Assembly: GCA_016882555.1 (NCBI GenBank)
Contig: VGPQ01000024.1
Span: 1 to 10,201 of the forward strand
Source: Cyanobacteria bacterium M_surface_7_m2_040
GTDB lineage: Bacteria > Cyanobacteriota > Cyanobacteriia > PCC-6307 > Cyanobiaceae
Length of the DNA: 10,201 bases
Direction of reading: 5' to 3'
A program made the translations under genes and the position numbers. Below the pieces are notes generated by a model that was given only the letters and a program-made list of their open reading frames with translations, ran no database searches and was not told the origin of the DNA. Each line of letters starts with the position of its first letter. The first letter of the stretch is position 1. Below are positions 1-7,320 of the stretch, in pieces.

Positions 1-1454
1 CCCGGTGCGCTCTCGACCCATGGCTCCGCGCTCGGGGCGCCCCCCCCATCGGCATGGGGACCGCTCTGGGCCTCGCCTGGGGCAGGGATGTCGAGGCTCG
101 GCTCGGGCATGGCGGCGGCCACATTGACGTTTGCAAACGTCTCCTGCTCAACCGGCTCAACGGCAGCCCCATCGTCGTTGCCGTCGTTGGACGGGGCAGC
201 GGCGTTGGGCAACGAGGGCCGCTGGATGCGTGGTGCCGGTGCCTGGCCGCTGAGGCCCCGCATCCAGCCGCGACGGGCGATCTCGTACAGCAGCAGGGCG
301 GTGGCCACCGAAGCATTGAGACTCGGGGTGCTGCCCCGCAGAGGGATGCGCACCAGTTGATCGCAGCTGCGGCGGGTGAGCAGCGACAGCCCATCACCTT
401 CGGAGCCGGTCACCACCACCAGGGGACCGTCGAGATCGGCTTCCTCCAGGGTGACGTTGCCTTCGGCCGCCAGCCCCACCACCCGATAGCCCTCCTGCTT
501 GAGCGTGTCGAGGGCACGGTTGAGATTCACCACCCGCGCCACCGGCAGGTGCTCCAGGGCACCGGCGGCCACCTTGGCCACCGAGCCGGTGAGACCGGCG
601 CAGCGGCGCTGGGGCAGCACCATGCCGTGGGCGCCGAGGGCTTCGGCACTGCGCACGATCGCCCCCAGGTTGTGGGGATCGGTGAGGCCATCGATGGCCA
701 TCAGCAGCGGCGGTTCGCCGATCTGGCTGCAGCCTTCGATCAGGCTGTCCAGATCAAGGGTCTCGGCGGCGGCGCTCTGCAGCACGATGCCCTGATGCAC
801 GGCACCGCCGGTGAGCTGGCCCAGGCGCGCCCAGGTCACCTCCTCAACCAGCACCCCGGAGGCTTTGGCCTCGCGCAGCAGCTGCAGAAAGCGGGGCGTG
901 TGGCGCAGCTCGGGGGTGCACCAGATGCGATGGATTGGGCGGCCGCTCTCCAGGGCCGCTTCAGCCGGATGACGACCCCAGATCAGGTCGCTGGCCGTCG
1001 GCTCGAGATGGGTTTCGGCTTCGCCCTGGGCTGGGGCCGAGGTGCCGGCGCGTTCAGACTCGAAGCGGGGGGTGCGGCGGGTGTCGAGGCGATCGCCGCG
1101 CCCAGCGAACGGACGGCGCTCGCCCGCAAAGCGGCGGTCGCGCCGTTCCCCGCGCTCACTGCCGCCCCATTGGCCGCTGGGGCGTTCGCCAAATCGCTGG
1201 CGGGGCCGCTCCGGCCCCGACCGCCGTTCGCTGCGTGCCTCGCCGCCGCTGGACTCGCGGCGCCACTCCGGCTTGCCGGCGCCCCAACTGCGCCCAGGGG
1301 ACGCCGGGCGCTCCGATGGGCGCCCCATTGAGCGACCCGACGCTCGCCCCTCAGGGCGTCCTTGATCGCCCCGCTTGGCCCAGCGTCCTTCTGGACGGCC
1401 CGACCCCCCGGAGCCGCCCCGACCTTCCGGACGGCGTTGAAAACGAGGGCTCAT
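1..1454 (-). CDS. rlmB: 23S rRNA 2'-O-methyltransferase RlmB (SpoU/TrmH family), C-terminus cut by window edge
   Basis: A SPOUT-fold RNA ribose methyltransferase. RlmB uses S-adenosylmethionine to methylate a guanosine in the peptidyl-transferase region of 23S rRNA. Three parts are visible over 484 in-window residues. Residues 1 to about 145 are an Arg/Gly/Pro/Ser-rich, apparently disordered stretch. Residues about 155-235 fit the SpoU substrate-binding domain (DLIWGRHPAEAAL). Residues about 250-395 carry the three SPOUT motifs: LTDPHNLGAIVRSA (motif 1), VVTGSEGDGLS (motif 2, near 350) and IPLRGSTPSLNASVATALL (motif 3, near 380). An acidic, Ala/Pro-rich tail of at least 85 residues follows and has no stop before the edge. 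The ATG at 1454 is the first good start, with an in-frame ATG at 1328 (residue 43) as alternative. It lies 19 bases after mrnC, so the two are probably co-transcribed. The family is certain. RlmB rather than another SpoU paralog is likely but not proven. Confidence 0.88.
   Translation of the reverse strand, partial: MSPRFQRRPEGRGGSGGSGRPEGRWAKRGDQGRPEGRASGRSMGRPSERPASPGRSWGAGKPEWRRESSGGEARSERRSGPERPRQRFGERPSGQWGGSERGERRDRRFAGERRPFAGRGDRLDTRRTPRFESERAGTSAPAQGEAETHLEPTASDLIWGRHPAEAALESGRPIHRIWCTPELRHTPRFLQLLREAKASGVLVEEVTWARLGQLTGGAVHQGIVLQSAAAETLDLDSLIEGCSQIGEPPLLMAIDGLTDPHNLGAIVRSAEALGAHGMVLPQRRCAGLTGSVAKVAAGALEHLPVARVVNLNRALDTLKQEGYRVVGLAAEGNVTLEEADLDGPLVVVTGSEGDGLSLLTRRSCDQLVRIPLRGSTPSLNASVATALLLYEIARRGWMRGLSGQAPAPRIQRPSLPNAAAPSNDGNDDGAAVEPVEQETFANVNVAAAMPEPSLDIPAPGEAQSGPHADGGGAPSAEPWVESAP
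1089..1096. repeat. HIP1 octamer GCGATCGC
   Basis: An exact copy of the highly iterated palindrome of cyanobacteria, here inside the Arg/Gly-rich part of rlmB. It supports a cyanobacterial origin. Near-matches with one changed base occur elsewhere (for example around 6154 and 8451). Confidence 0.7.
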
Positions 1455-1473
1455 GGCGTGAGGGGGCGAAGGG

Positions 1474-1914
1474 TTATGGGGCGTTCTCCTTCAAGTGATT
1501 TAGCAGTTCGACCAGCCGGGTCGGATCCTGCAGGAACAGCCAGCCCACCAGCGCCTCAAAGCCAGTGGCCAGGCCATAGGCCTGGGCATCGCCGCGGCGC
1601 GGCCCCTGACCGGCTCGGTTGCGGGCCCGGCGCACCAGATCGCGTTCGGGCTCGCGCAGCCAGGGTTCCAGCTGCTGCAGCACCTGGGCCTGGGCATCAG
1701 CCCGCACCGCCGCCACCACGGCGCGATGCATGTCGCGGGCCCGCGCTGGACTTTGGCAGTGGTGCAGGCGCTGATGCAGTTCCCACACCGCATCCCCGAG
1801 CCAGGCGAGCTGCAGCGGTCCCAGTTCAGCCTGTGGGGCACTGGGCAGCAGTGGCGCCAGCCAGCGGCTGGAGGGGGATGGGGATGCCCCGGCCTCAGGC
1901 GGCGAACTGGCCAA
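1474..1914 (-). CDS. mrnC: Mini-ribonuclease III (MrnC)
   Basis: A 146-residue protein made of the RNase III catalytic domain alone, with no double-stranded-RNA-binding domain. It is close to the usual mini-III length (about 140). The signature LAWLGDAVWE (residues 36-45) holds the metal-binding aspartate D41, and GFEALVGWLF carries the second acidic residue, E120. In Bacillus subtilis this enzyme trims the double-stranded stem at the ends of 23S rRNA precursor, and the same role is inferred here. Residues 1-28 are low-complexity Ser/Pro/Ala. The start is TTG at 1914, the only usual start codon between the upstream in-frame stop and the conserved domain. It overlaps the end of the STAS gene by 20 bases, which suggests translational coupling. 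The next gene, rlmB, also acts on 23S rRNA, which supports the assignment. Confidence 0.88.
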   Translation of the reverse strand: MASSPPEAGASPSPSSRWLAPLLPSAPQAELGPLQLAWLGDAVWELHQRLHHCQSPARARDMHRAVVAAVRADAQAQVLQQLEPWLREPERDLVRRARNRAGQGPRRGDAQAYGLATGFEALVGWLFLQDPTRLVELLNHLKENAP

Positions 1915-2242
1915 GAGCGGTGTCGAGATCGCTTTGCAGATGCAGAAACTCTTCCAGCCGCACCAGCTTCACCGTCTGCACCACCCTGGCGTTGCCCACC
2001 ACCACAAAGGGGTAGCGCTTGGCCGTGCAGTCCTTCGCCACCTGAACCAGGGCGCCGAGACCGGAGGAGTCAAGAAAATCGATCTTGCTCAGGTCAATCA
2101 CCAGCGGCTGCGGGGTCGCGCTGCGGTGGTTGCTGATGAAGTCGGTGAAGTGTTTGTCGGAGTAGGCATCCAACTGGCCGGTGAACTGGAACAGCTGGCA
2201 GTGGGCCTGCTGCTCGCATCCACCCCGCAGGGAGACCGTCAA
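1895..2242 (-). CDS. STAS-domain protein, anti-sigma factor antagonist type
   Basis: A single STAS domain of about 115 residues, resembling SpoIIAA/RsbV anti-anti-sigma factors. These are cytoplasmic switch proteins that bind a kinase/anti-sigma partner when unphosphorylated and release it when a serine is phosphorylated. The diagnostic stretch is VIDLSKIDFLDSSGLGAL. The phosphorylatable serine is one of the pair S59/S60 in the chosen reading. The start is uncertain. The frame stays open back through the end of carA and offers only TTG codons, at 2305 (136 residues) and 2242 (115 residues). I chose 2242 because the STAS fold begins right after it (TVSLRGG) and the extra 21 residues look like no domain. 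A TACACT sequence at 2291-2296 could be a -10 box that would fit the shorter form. No serine kinase or phosphatase partner is in the window, so the target is unknown. Confidence 0.82.
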   Translation of the reverse strand: MTVSLRGGCEQQAHCQLFQFTGQLDAYSDKHFTDFISNHRSATPQPLVIDLSKIDFLDSSGLGALVQVAKDCTAKRYPFVVVGNARVVQTVKLVRLEEFLHLQSDLDTALGQFAA

Positions 2243-2367
2243 TCGCTGCAGGTCGGTGATGGGTCCAAGCTCCTGGTGACCGTTGGGCCGAAGTGTAGGG
2301 AGCAAATCCAGGTTGGTCGCCCCCGCAACAAAAGTGTGTGCTGCGCGCGTCCGATCGCTGCGGTCGT

Positions 2368-3555
2368 TCAGCGGCGCGCGGCCATCAAGGCGGTGAAGCG
2401 GGCGAAATGGTGGTCGGCGTCGTGGGGTCCTGGACTGGCTTCGGGGTGGTATTGCACGCCAAACACCGGCTGGTCGGTCAGCTCCAGGGCGGCGACGGTG
2501 CGGTCGTTGAGGTTGAGGTGGGTGATGCGCACCCGCTCCGGGGGCAGGGAGTCGGCGGCGAGGGCAAAGCCATGGTTCTGGCTGGTGATCTCCACATCCC
2601 CGGGGCTGCCGCAGGGGTGGTTGAGGCCGCGGTGTCCGTAGCCGAGCTTGAAGGTGGTTCCCCCCAGCGCCAGGCCCAGGATCTGGTGCCCCAGGCAGAT
2701 GCCGAACAGGGGCAGGCCGCTGTGCTCCAGGAGCTCCCTGGCGAGGGCGATGCCGCTCTCCACGGCGGCGGGATCACCGGGGCCATTGGAGAGAAACACC
2801 CCTTCGGGCTGGTGGCTCATCACCTGCTCGATGCTGGCGTCGGCCGGCAGCACCTCAACGCTGCAGCCGTGGGCCACCAAACGCTCGAGAATGGCGCGCT
2901 TGATGCCGAAGTCGATGGCCACCACCCGGTAAGGGCGCTGCGGGGTGTCCTGGCGGCGCTGATCGAATGTGGCGCTGCACGGGCGGTCCCAGTGGTAGGC
3001 GCTCGCCGTGGTCACCTGGGCGGCGAGGTTGAGGCCGTTCATCCGTGGGGCGCTGCGCACCTGCTCCAGCAGGGCGGCGGGTGGGGTGCCATCGCTGCTG
3101 ATGGCGCCATTGATTGCTCCGCCCTCGCGCAGGTGACGCACCAGGGCCCGGGTGTCCACACCGCAGATTCCCACCACCCCATGGCGGCTGAGCCACTCGT
3201 CGAGGCTGCCTTCCGCTCGCCAGCTGCTGGCCGCGGGTGCCAGCTGACGGGCGATCACCCCCCGGGCATGGGGACGATCCGCCTCCTGGTCTGCGGCGTT
3301 GACACCGGTGTTGCCCAGCTCGGGGTAGGTGAAGGTGACCAACTGGCCGGCGTAGCTGGGGTCGGTGATCACCTCTTGGTAACCGGTCATGCCGGTGTTG
3401 AACACCACTTCGCCGATGGTGGTGCCGCGGGCACCGAAACCGTGCCCGCGCAGCACCGTGCCGTCGGCCAGCACCAGCACGGCCTGATCACCGCTGGCGG
3501 GCTGGTGGGCTGGGGTGATCGCGCGCAACGGCATCGTCGGCTCTGGGTTGATCAT
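2368..3555 (-). CDS. carA: Carbamoyl-phosphate synthase small (glutaminase) subunit
   Basis: CarA hydrolyses glutamine and channels ammonia to CarB, which makes carbamoyl phosphate for pyrimidine and arginine synthesis. The 395-residue protein has the normal length and both domains. The N-terminal CarA-specific domain spans about residues 24-165 ([33 protein letters not shown]). The class I glutamine amidotransferase domain runs from about 208 to the end, with the nucleophile elbow FGICLGHQ (C287), the oxyanion segment SNGPGDP, and the catalytic His/Glu pair in [13 protein letters not shown] (H370, E372). All catalytic residues are present. The ATG at 3555 overlaps the trpD stop as ATGA, which favours it. 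An in-frame ATG at 3534 would give MPLRAIT as alternative. CarB is not in the window. Separate location of the two subunit genes is common in cyanobacteria. Confidence 0.97.
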   Translation of the reverse strand: MINPEPTMPLRAITPAHQPASGDQAVLVLADGTVLRGHGFGARGTTIGEVVFNTGMTGYQEVITDPSYAGQLVTFTYPELGNTGVNAADQEADRPHARGVIARQLAPAASSWRAEGSLDEWLSRHGVVGICGVDTRALVRHLREGGAINGAISSDGTPPAALLEQVRSAPRMNGLNLAAQVTTASAYHWDRPCSATFDQRRQDTPQRPYRVVAIDFGIKRAILERLVAHGCSVEVLPADASIEQVMSHQPEGVFLSNGPGDPAAVESGIALARELLEHSGLPLFGICLGHQILGLALGGTTFKLGYGHRGLNHPCGSPGDVEITSQNHGFALAADSLPPERVRITHLNLNDRTVAALELTDQPVFGVQYHPEASPGPHDADHHFARFTALMAARR

Positions 3556-4607
3556 CGGACAGCGCCAGAGCCGAGGGCCTGGCGCAGGCCCTCAAGCCGC
3601 TCCCAGGGGAGGCCCGCGGCCAGGGCGGCGAGGGCCGCCTCAAGTCCATCGGCAAAGCTGCTGCACTGGCCTGCCACCCAGAGCACCAGGGCGCTGTTCA
3701 AGGCCACCACATCCCGCTGGGCCGGGGTGCCGCGCCCCTGCAGCACCGCTTCGAGAATGGCGCGGTTGGTCTCGAGCCCGCCGCCGGCGATGGCCTCCAG
3801 CGGGGCCAGCCCCAGCCCCAGTTCGCCTGGATCGAGCTGGGCCGTTCGAATGGCGCCCTGCTCCAGCAGTCGCAGCTCGCTGGGGCCCGACAGATCGGCC
3901 TCATCGAGGCCGCTGTTGCCATGCACCACCACCGCGCGGGTCATGCCGAGGCGCCTGAGGGCGTCGGCCATGGGATCGAGCAGGTCGCGGCGAGCCACGC
4001 CCAGCACATGGGCTTCGGGCTTCAGGGGGTTGACCAGGGGACCCAGCAGGTTGAACACCGTGCGCACGCCCAGGGCCCGGCGCAGCGGGGCGAGGCCGGC
4101 GAGGGAGGGGTGCCAGCCCGGCGCAAACAGAAAGGTCACACCGACTCGGCTGAGGGCGGCCAGGGCCTGATCGGTCGGGGTCTGCAGATCGAGGCCCAGG
4201 GCCTCGAGCACATCGGCCGAACCCACCCGCCCGCTGGCGCTGCGATTGCCGTGTTTGGCCACGGCCACGCCGCAGGCGGCCGCCGTGAAAGCCACGGCCG
4301 TGGAGATGTTGAAGCCCTCATAGCCGCGCCCCACGTTGGCGCCGCCGGTGCCGCAGGTGTCAACGAGCTGCAAAGCTGGACGTTCGCCCGGCAGGGAGCA
4401 GGCCTCCCTGAGCACGGCAGCCATGGCCGCCAGCTCTTCGCCATTCACTCCCTTGGACCGTAGGGCGGCCAGCAGGGCACCGGTCATCACCGGTTCAACG
4501 GTGCCCCCCAGCCAGGCCTGCATCAGTGCAGTGGCCTGGTCAGTGTTGAGATCGGTGCCAACCAGCAGCTGCTCCAAAAGCAGCGGGGAAACGGGAGGGG
4601 TGCTCAT
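3552..4607 (-). CDS. trpD: Anthranilate phosphoribosyltransferase
   Basis: TrpD transfers phosphoribose from PRPP to anthranilate, the second step of tryptophan synthesis. At 351 residues it is full length. A helical N-terminal domain (1-70) precedes the nucleoside phosphorylase-like catalytic domain. The PRPP-binding glycine loop DTCGTGG is at residues 83-89, the phosphate/substrate loop KHGNRS at 118-123, and the metal-binding Asp-Glu pair at 235-236 within [12 protein letters not shown]. The ATG at 4607 is the first start. There is no clear Shine-Dalgarno site, which is common in these organisms. It is the first gene of the minus-strand block and shares an ATGA overlap with carA. Upstream, a terminator at 4685-4715 ends the preceding transcript, so a promoter for this block should lie between about 4684 and 4608, although I could not pick a convincing -10 box there. 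Confidence 0.97.
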   Translation of the reverse strand: MSTPPVSPLLLEQLLVGTDLNTDQATALMQAWLGGTVEPVMTGALLAALRSKGVNGEELAAMAAVLREACSLPGERPALQLVDTCGTGGANVGRGYEGFNISTAVAFTAAACGVAVAKHGNRSASGRVGSADVLEALGLDLQTPTDQALAALSRVGVTFLFAPGWHPSLAGLAPLRRALGVRTVFNLLGPLVNPLKPEAHVLGVARRDLLDPMADALRRLGMTRAVVVHGNSGLDEADLSGPSELRLLEQGAIRTAQLDPGELGLGLAPLEAIAGGGLETNRAILEAVLQGRGTPAQRDVVALNSALVLWVAGQCSSFADGLEAALAALAAGLPWERLEGLRQALGSGAVR

Positions 4608-4684
4608 CGCTCAGGCGTTAGGCGGTAAACGGACAGCAGGGCAACGGCAGGGGATCAGGCCGAGGATCGGCCATGACAGGCCAG

Positions 4685-4715
4685 AAAAAAGCCCGGGTGC
4701 AGTGCACTCCGGGCT
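4685..4715 (-). terminator. Intrinsic terminator after the DUF3288-like gene
   Basis: On the minus strand, AGCCCGG (4715-4709) pairs with CCGGGCT (4696-4690) as a perfect 7-bp stem around a 12-base loop, and the T-run continues to 4685. It lies about 80 bases beyond the stop of the DUF3288-like gene and about 80 bases before the trpD ATG. It therefore most simply separates the two transcripts. An attenuator role for trpD is possible but unsupported. Confidence 0.75.
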
Positions 4716-4744
4716 GGGTGATGGGGACAGCTCCACTATCACCC
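4716..4744 (-). other. Stem-loop directly upstream of the terminator
   Basis: GGGTGAT (plus-strand 4716-4722) and ATCACCC (4738-4744) form a perfect 7-bp stem. Inside it a further 3-bp stem GGA/TCC (4725-4727 with 4732-4734) closes a four-base CAGC loop. The hairpin abuts the terminator with no spacer. The CCC half (4742-4744) could instead pair across a GAAA loop with the G-run starting at 4748, so two folds compete. It may protect the 3' end of the DUF3288-like mRNA, or be part of a leader RNA. No function can be assigned from this sequence alone. The rest of the 4608-4792 gap shows nothing further that I can name. Confidence 0.5.
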
Positions 4745-4792
4745 GAAAGGGGGCTCCTTGGCGAGGGGGCGGGCCCTGATCAGTGGCTCTCC

Positions 4793-5104
4793 TCAGCTGT
4801 TCTCCTGATCCGTGGTGTCAAACCCCGAGCCGACCGCATCGCCGGCCGCCGGCGCTGGCCGGTACCCCGCAGCCCAGATGGCCTTGGTGCGCTCGTGCAG
4901 GGCCGCACGATCGAGCTGCCACAACCGCAGGATCTTGGCCAGGTCGTCTTGCAGGTCGGCGGCACCTGGAAAACCCTGGTAGCGCATCAGCAGCCGTGCT
5001 GCATCGACCAGGTCGGCCTCGGAGGGCTGCGCGGCGGCCAGAAGCCGGTCCACGGTCTCGCGGTCGCTGGCATGGAGCGGATGGGTCTGGTCGGAGCTGC
5101 CCAT
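4793..5104 (-). CDS. DUF3288-like cyanobacterial protein of unknown function
   Basis: A 103-residue soluble protein. The conserved-looking core is DQTHPLHASDRETVDRLL near the N-terminus, followed by ARLLMRYQGFPGAADLQDDL (about residues 36-55) and a segment with KILRLWQLDRAALHERTKAI. This order (DQ.HP, RE.VDRLL, ARL..RY.GFPGA.D.Q.DL, W.L) matches what I remember of DUF3288, a small family found in cyanobacteria with no known function. This is from memory, not a search. The last 25 residues are low-complexity. The ATG at 5104 was chosen because the core begins four residues later. A start at 5206 would add a Gln/Arg/Ser-rich stretch and overlap the divergent ABC transporter gene. It is transcribed away from that gene, and a terminator lies about 80 bases after its stop. 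Confidence 0.75.
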   Translation of the reverse strand: MGSSDQTHPLHASDRETVDRLLAAAQPSEADLVDAARLLMRYQGFPGAADLQDDLAKILRLWQLDRAALHERTKAIWAAGYRPAPAAGDAVGSGFDTTDQENS

Positions 5105-5160
5105 GGCGCGAGGCGGTCGGTCTTTAGGTTGGCGTTGACTCTGCCGCCCTGTCGTTGCCG

Positions 5161-6912
5161 ATGGCTGCTCCGCGGCTGGCTCTGATCCTGCGCTACCTGC
5201 GGCCACACCGCCGCCTGGTGCTGCTGGGCATGGGCGCCCTGGTGGCGGTCAACCTGCTGAGCGTGACCATCCCGTTGCTGGTGCGGCGCGTTGTCGACGA
5301 CCTGCAGGACGGCTTCGCCCTCAGCGATGTTCTCCACCAGGCCTGGCTGATCGTGGCCCTGGCCACCGTCATGGGCGGCGTGCGGCTGTGGTCGCGGATG
5401 CTCGTGTTTGGTGTCGGCCGGCAGGTGGAGGCCGATCTCAAGCAGCGCATCTTCGAGCACCTGCTGCGGCAGGAGCCCGGCTGGGTGCAGACCACCGGCA
5501 GCGGCGAGGTGATCAGCCGCGCCACCAGTGATGTCGAAAACGTGCGACGCCTGCTGGGCTTTGCCGTGCTCAGCCTCACCAACACGGCCCTGGCCTATGC
5601 GCTCACCCTGCCGGCGATGCTGGCGATCGATCCCTGGTTGAGCCTGGCGGCCGTCGGGCTCTACCCCCTGATGCTGATGGTGGTGCGCCTGTTCGGCGGC
5701 CGCATGATGCGCCAGCAGCGCCGTCAGCAGGAGGCCCTGGCCGGGCTCAGCGACCTGGTGCAGGAAGACCTCAGCGGCATCAGCGCGATCAAGATCTATG
5801 GCCAGGAGAGCACCGAGCGGGCCGCCTTCGCCGGCCGCAACCGGGTGTACCGCGATGCGGCCCTGGGGCTGGCCCGTACCCGCAGCACCCTGTTCCCGCT
5901 GCTCGAGGGGATCTCCTCCCTGAGCCTGCTGCTGCTGCTGGCCTTGGGCAGCGGCCAGCTGGAAAGCGGCCGCCTCTCGATCGGTGATCTGGTGGCGTTG
6001 ATCCTCTACGTCGAACGGCTGGTGTTTCCGACCGCGCTGCTGGGCTTCACCCTCAACACCTTCCAGACCGGCCAGGTGAGCCTGGAGCGGGTGGAGGATC
6101 TGCTCGGCCGGGTGCCCAGGATTGTGTCGCCGCGGCAGCCCGCCGCCCCGGCGAGCGTGCGCCGCGGTGCGATCGAGGCACGCGGACTCACCGTGCAGTA
6201 CCCGGGAGCCCAGCGGCCGGCCCTCAGCGACGTGCATTTCAGTCTCGAGTCAGGCGAGCTCGTGGCCGTGGTGGGGCCCGTCGGTTGCGGCAAGACCACC
6301 CTGGCGCGGGCCCTGGGCCGCATGGTGGAGGTGGCCCCTGGTCAGCTGTTCCTCGATGGGCTCGATGTGACAGCCCTGGAGCTCGAGGCCCTGCGCGCTC
6401 AGGTGGCCCTGGTGCCTCAGGAGGGCTACCTGTTTACCGCCACCCTGGCCGACAACCTGCGCTATGGCGACCCCGAAGCCCCCCTCAGCGCCGTCGAGCG
6501 GGTGGCCGAACAGGCCCGGCTGGCCGCCGACATCAAGGGCTTTCCCGATGGCTACCAGACCCTGGTGGGTGAGCGGGGCATCACCCTCAGCGGTGGCCAG
6601 CGCCAGCGCACGGCCCTTGGGCGGGCATTGCTGCTGGATGCCCCCTTGTTGGTGCTCGATGACGCCCTGGCCAGCGTTGACAACACCACCGCGGCCGAAA
6701 TTCTCGCCTCGGTGCGGGCCCAGCGCGGCCGCACCGTGTTGATGATCAGCCACCAGCTCTCGGCCGCCGCCGGTGCCGACCGCGTGCTGGTGCTCGATGA
6801 CGGTCGCCTGGTGCAACAGGGCCGCCATCAGGAGCTGTTGGCGGTGCCGGGCACGTACCGGCGCCTGTGGGAGCGACAGCAGGCTGATCAGCAATTGCAG
6901 ACCCCGGTGTGA
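5161..6912 (+). CDS. ABC exporter half-transporter (fused membrane and ATPase domains)
   Basis: A 583-residue inner-membrane protein with a type IV exporter membrane domain (residues about 15-310, around six helices) fused to an ATPase domain (about 335-570). Its substrate is unknown. The closest types I recognise are MdlA/MdlB and YheI-like multidrug half-transporters. Visible motifs are an A-loop tyrosine in LTVQYPGAQ, Walker A GPVGCGKTT (372-380), Q-loop Q420, signature LSGGQ (476-480), Walker B LLVLDD with D500, and the H-loop H531. The residue after Walker B, normally the catalytic glutamate, is aspartate (D501). This is typical of one subunit of asymmetric heterodimers, and no partner gene is nearby. 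Start: ATG at 5161. A TTG two codons earlier (5155) is less likely. It is divergent from the DUF3288-like gene, with 56 bases between the starts. Confidence 0.93.
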   Translation: MAAPRLALILRYLRPHRRLVLLGMGALVAVNLLSVTIPLLVRRVVDDLQDGFALSDVLHQAWLIVALATVMGGVRLWSRMLVFGVGRQVEADLKQRIFEHLLRQEPGWVQTTGSGEVISRATSDVENVRRLLGFAVLSLTNTALAYALTLPAMLAIDPWLSLAAVGLYPLMLMVVRLFGGRMMRQQRRQQEALAGLSDLVQEDLSGISAIKIYGQESTERAAFAGRNRVYRDAALGLARTRSTLFPLLEGISSLSLLLLLALGSGQLESGRLSIGDLVALILYVERLVFPTALLGFTLNTFQTGQVSLERVEDLLGRVPRIVSPRQPAAPASVRRGAIEARGLTVQYPGAQRPALSDVHFSLESGELVAVVGPVGCGKTTLARALGRMVEVAPGQLFLDGLDVTALELEALRAQVALVPQEGYLFTATLADNLRYGDPEAPLSAVERVAEQARLAADIKGFPDGYQTLVGERGITLSGGQRQRTALGRALLLDAPLLVLDDALASVDNTTAAEILASVRAQRGRTVLMISHQLSAAAGADRVLVLDDGRLVQQGRHQELLAVPGTYRRLWERQQADQQLQTPV

Positions 6913-7000
6913 CGCTGCTCTGAACGAGTGTTGCGGCCACCAGACAGCAGCCTCAGCTGTCGCTTATCTGGACGCAGACCCCCAGCGCTTGTTTGGAGCC

Positions 7001-7297
7001 ATGGCAGCATTCGCTCAGTCTGACCCAACCGCGCAGCGTTATCAGTTGCGCTGCACGCTCACCTTCGGTGACATCTACGCCCAGATTCTGATCTGGATGG
7101 CGGTGATCTTTGTGAGCCTGGCCGCGGGCCTGGCCCTGATGGGGGCCAGCCGCCCCATCTTTGCGCTGGTGGGGGTGGGCCTGATCCTGGTGTTGTCGCT
7201 GCCCTTCCTGCTGTTTGCCTTCACGACCACCCTGCTCAACCACATCGCCCTGGTGCCCGCCGGCAGCCCCAGCGCCGAGGGCCGCGGCTCTGCCTAG
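7001..7297 (+). CDS. Small two-helix membrane protein of unknown function
   Basis: A 98-residue protein I do not recognise by name. A polar N-terminus (about 25 residues, QRYQLRCTLTFGDIYAQ) is followed by two hydrophobic helices at about residues 26-47 and 52-76 joined by a short GASRPI turn, then a soluble tail rich in Ser, Pro and Gly. It is probably an integral inner-membrane or thylakoid protein with both ends on the same side. The ATG at 7001 was chosen because the reading frame upstream lies inside the ABC transporter's 3' end, and GGAG at 6995-6998 sits too close to be a normal ribosome site. It lies 88 bases after the ABC transporter and 23 bases before msrA, so it may share a transcript with msrA. 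Confidence 0.75.
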   Translation: MAAFAQSDPTAQRYQLRCTLTFGDIYAQILIWMAVIFVSLAAGLALMGASRPIFALVGVGLILVLSLPFLLFAFTTTLLNHIALVPAGSPSAEGRGSA

Positions 7298-7305
7298 GCT
7301 CGCGC

Positions 7306-7309
7306 GGAG
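7306..7309 (+). promoter_or_regulatory. Possible ribosome-binding site for msrA (GGAG)
   Basis: GGAG lies 11 bases before the TTG at 7321 and 14 before the GTG at 7324. It is one of few Shine-Dalgarno-like sites near a start in this window, and it favours the TTG. Confidence 0.4.
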
Positions 7310-7320
7310 CTGCCGCGTCT

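Noticed and set aside
54..1331. A 425-codon open frame on the plus strand
   Set aside because: It lies opposite rlmB, which has clear SPOUT motifs. The frame is open only because high-GC third positions remove stops from the antisense frame.
2338..4170. A 610-codon open frame on the plus strand opposite carA and trpD
   Set aside because: It spans two unrelated well-defined genes in antisense, shows no domain, and has the His/Gly/Gln-rich composition of a GC-driven shadow.
5135..5140. TTGACT as a -35 box for the ABC transporter gene
   Set aside because: A matching -10 box would fall inside the start of the coding region, so it cannot drive the ATG at 5161.
4987..6237. A 416-codon open frame on the minus strand opposite the ABC transporter
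   Set aside because: His/Gln-rich low-complexity translation with no motif. The opposite strand carries a complete ABC exporter.
6944..6960. Inverted repeat ACAGC/GCTGT after the ABC transporter as a terminator
   Set aside because: Only 5 base pairs and no T-run follows, so it is not a convincing intrinsic terminator.
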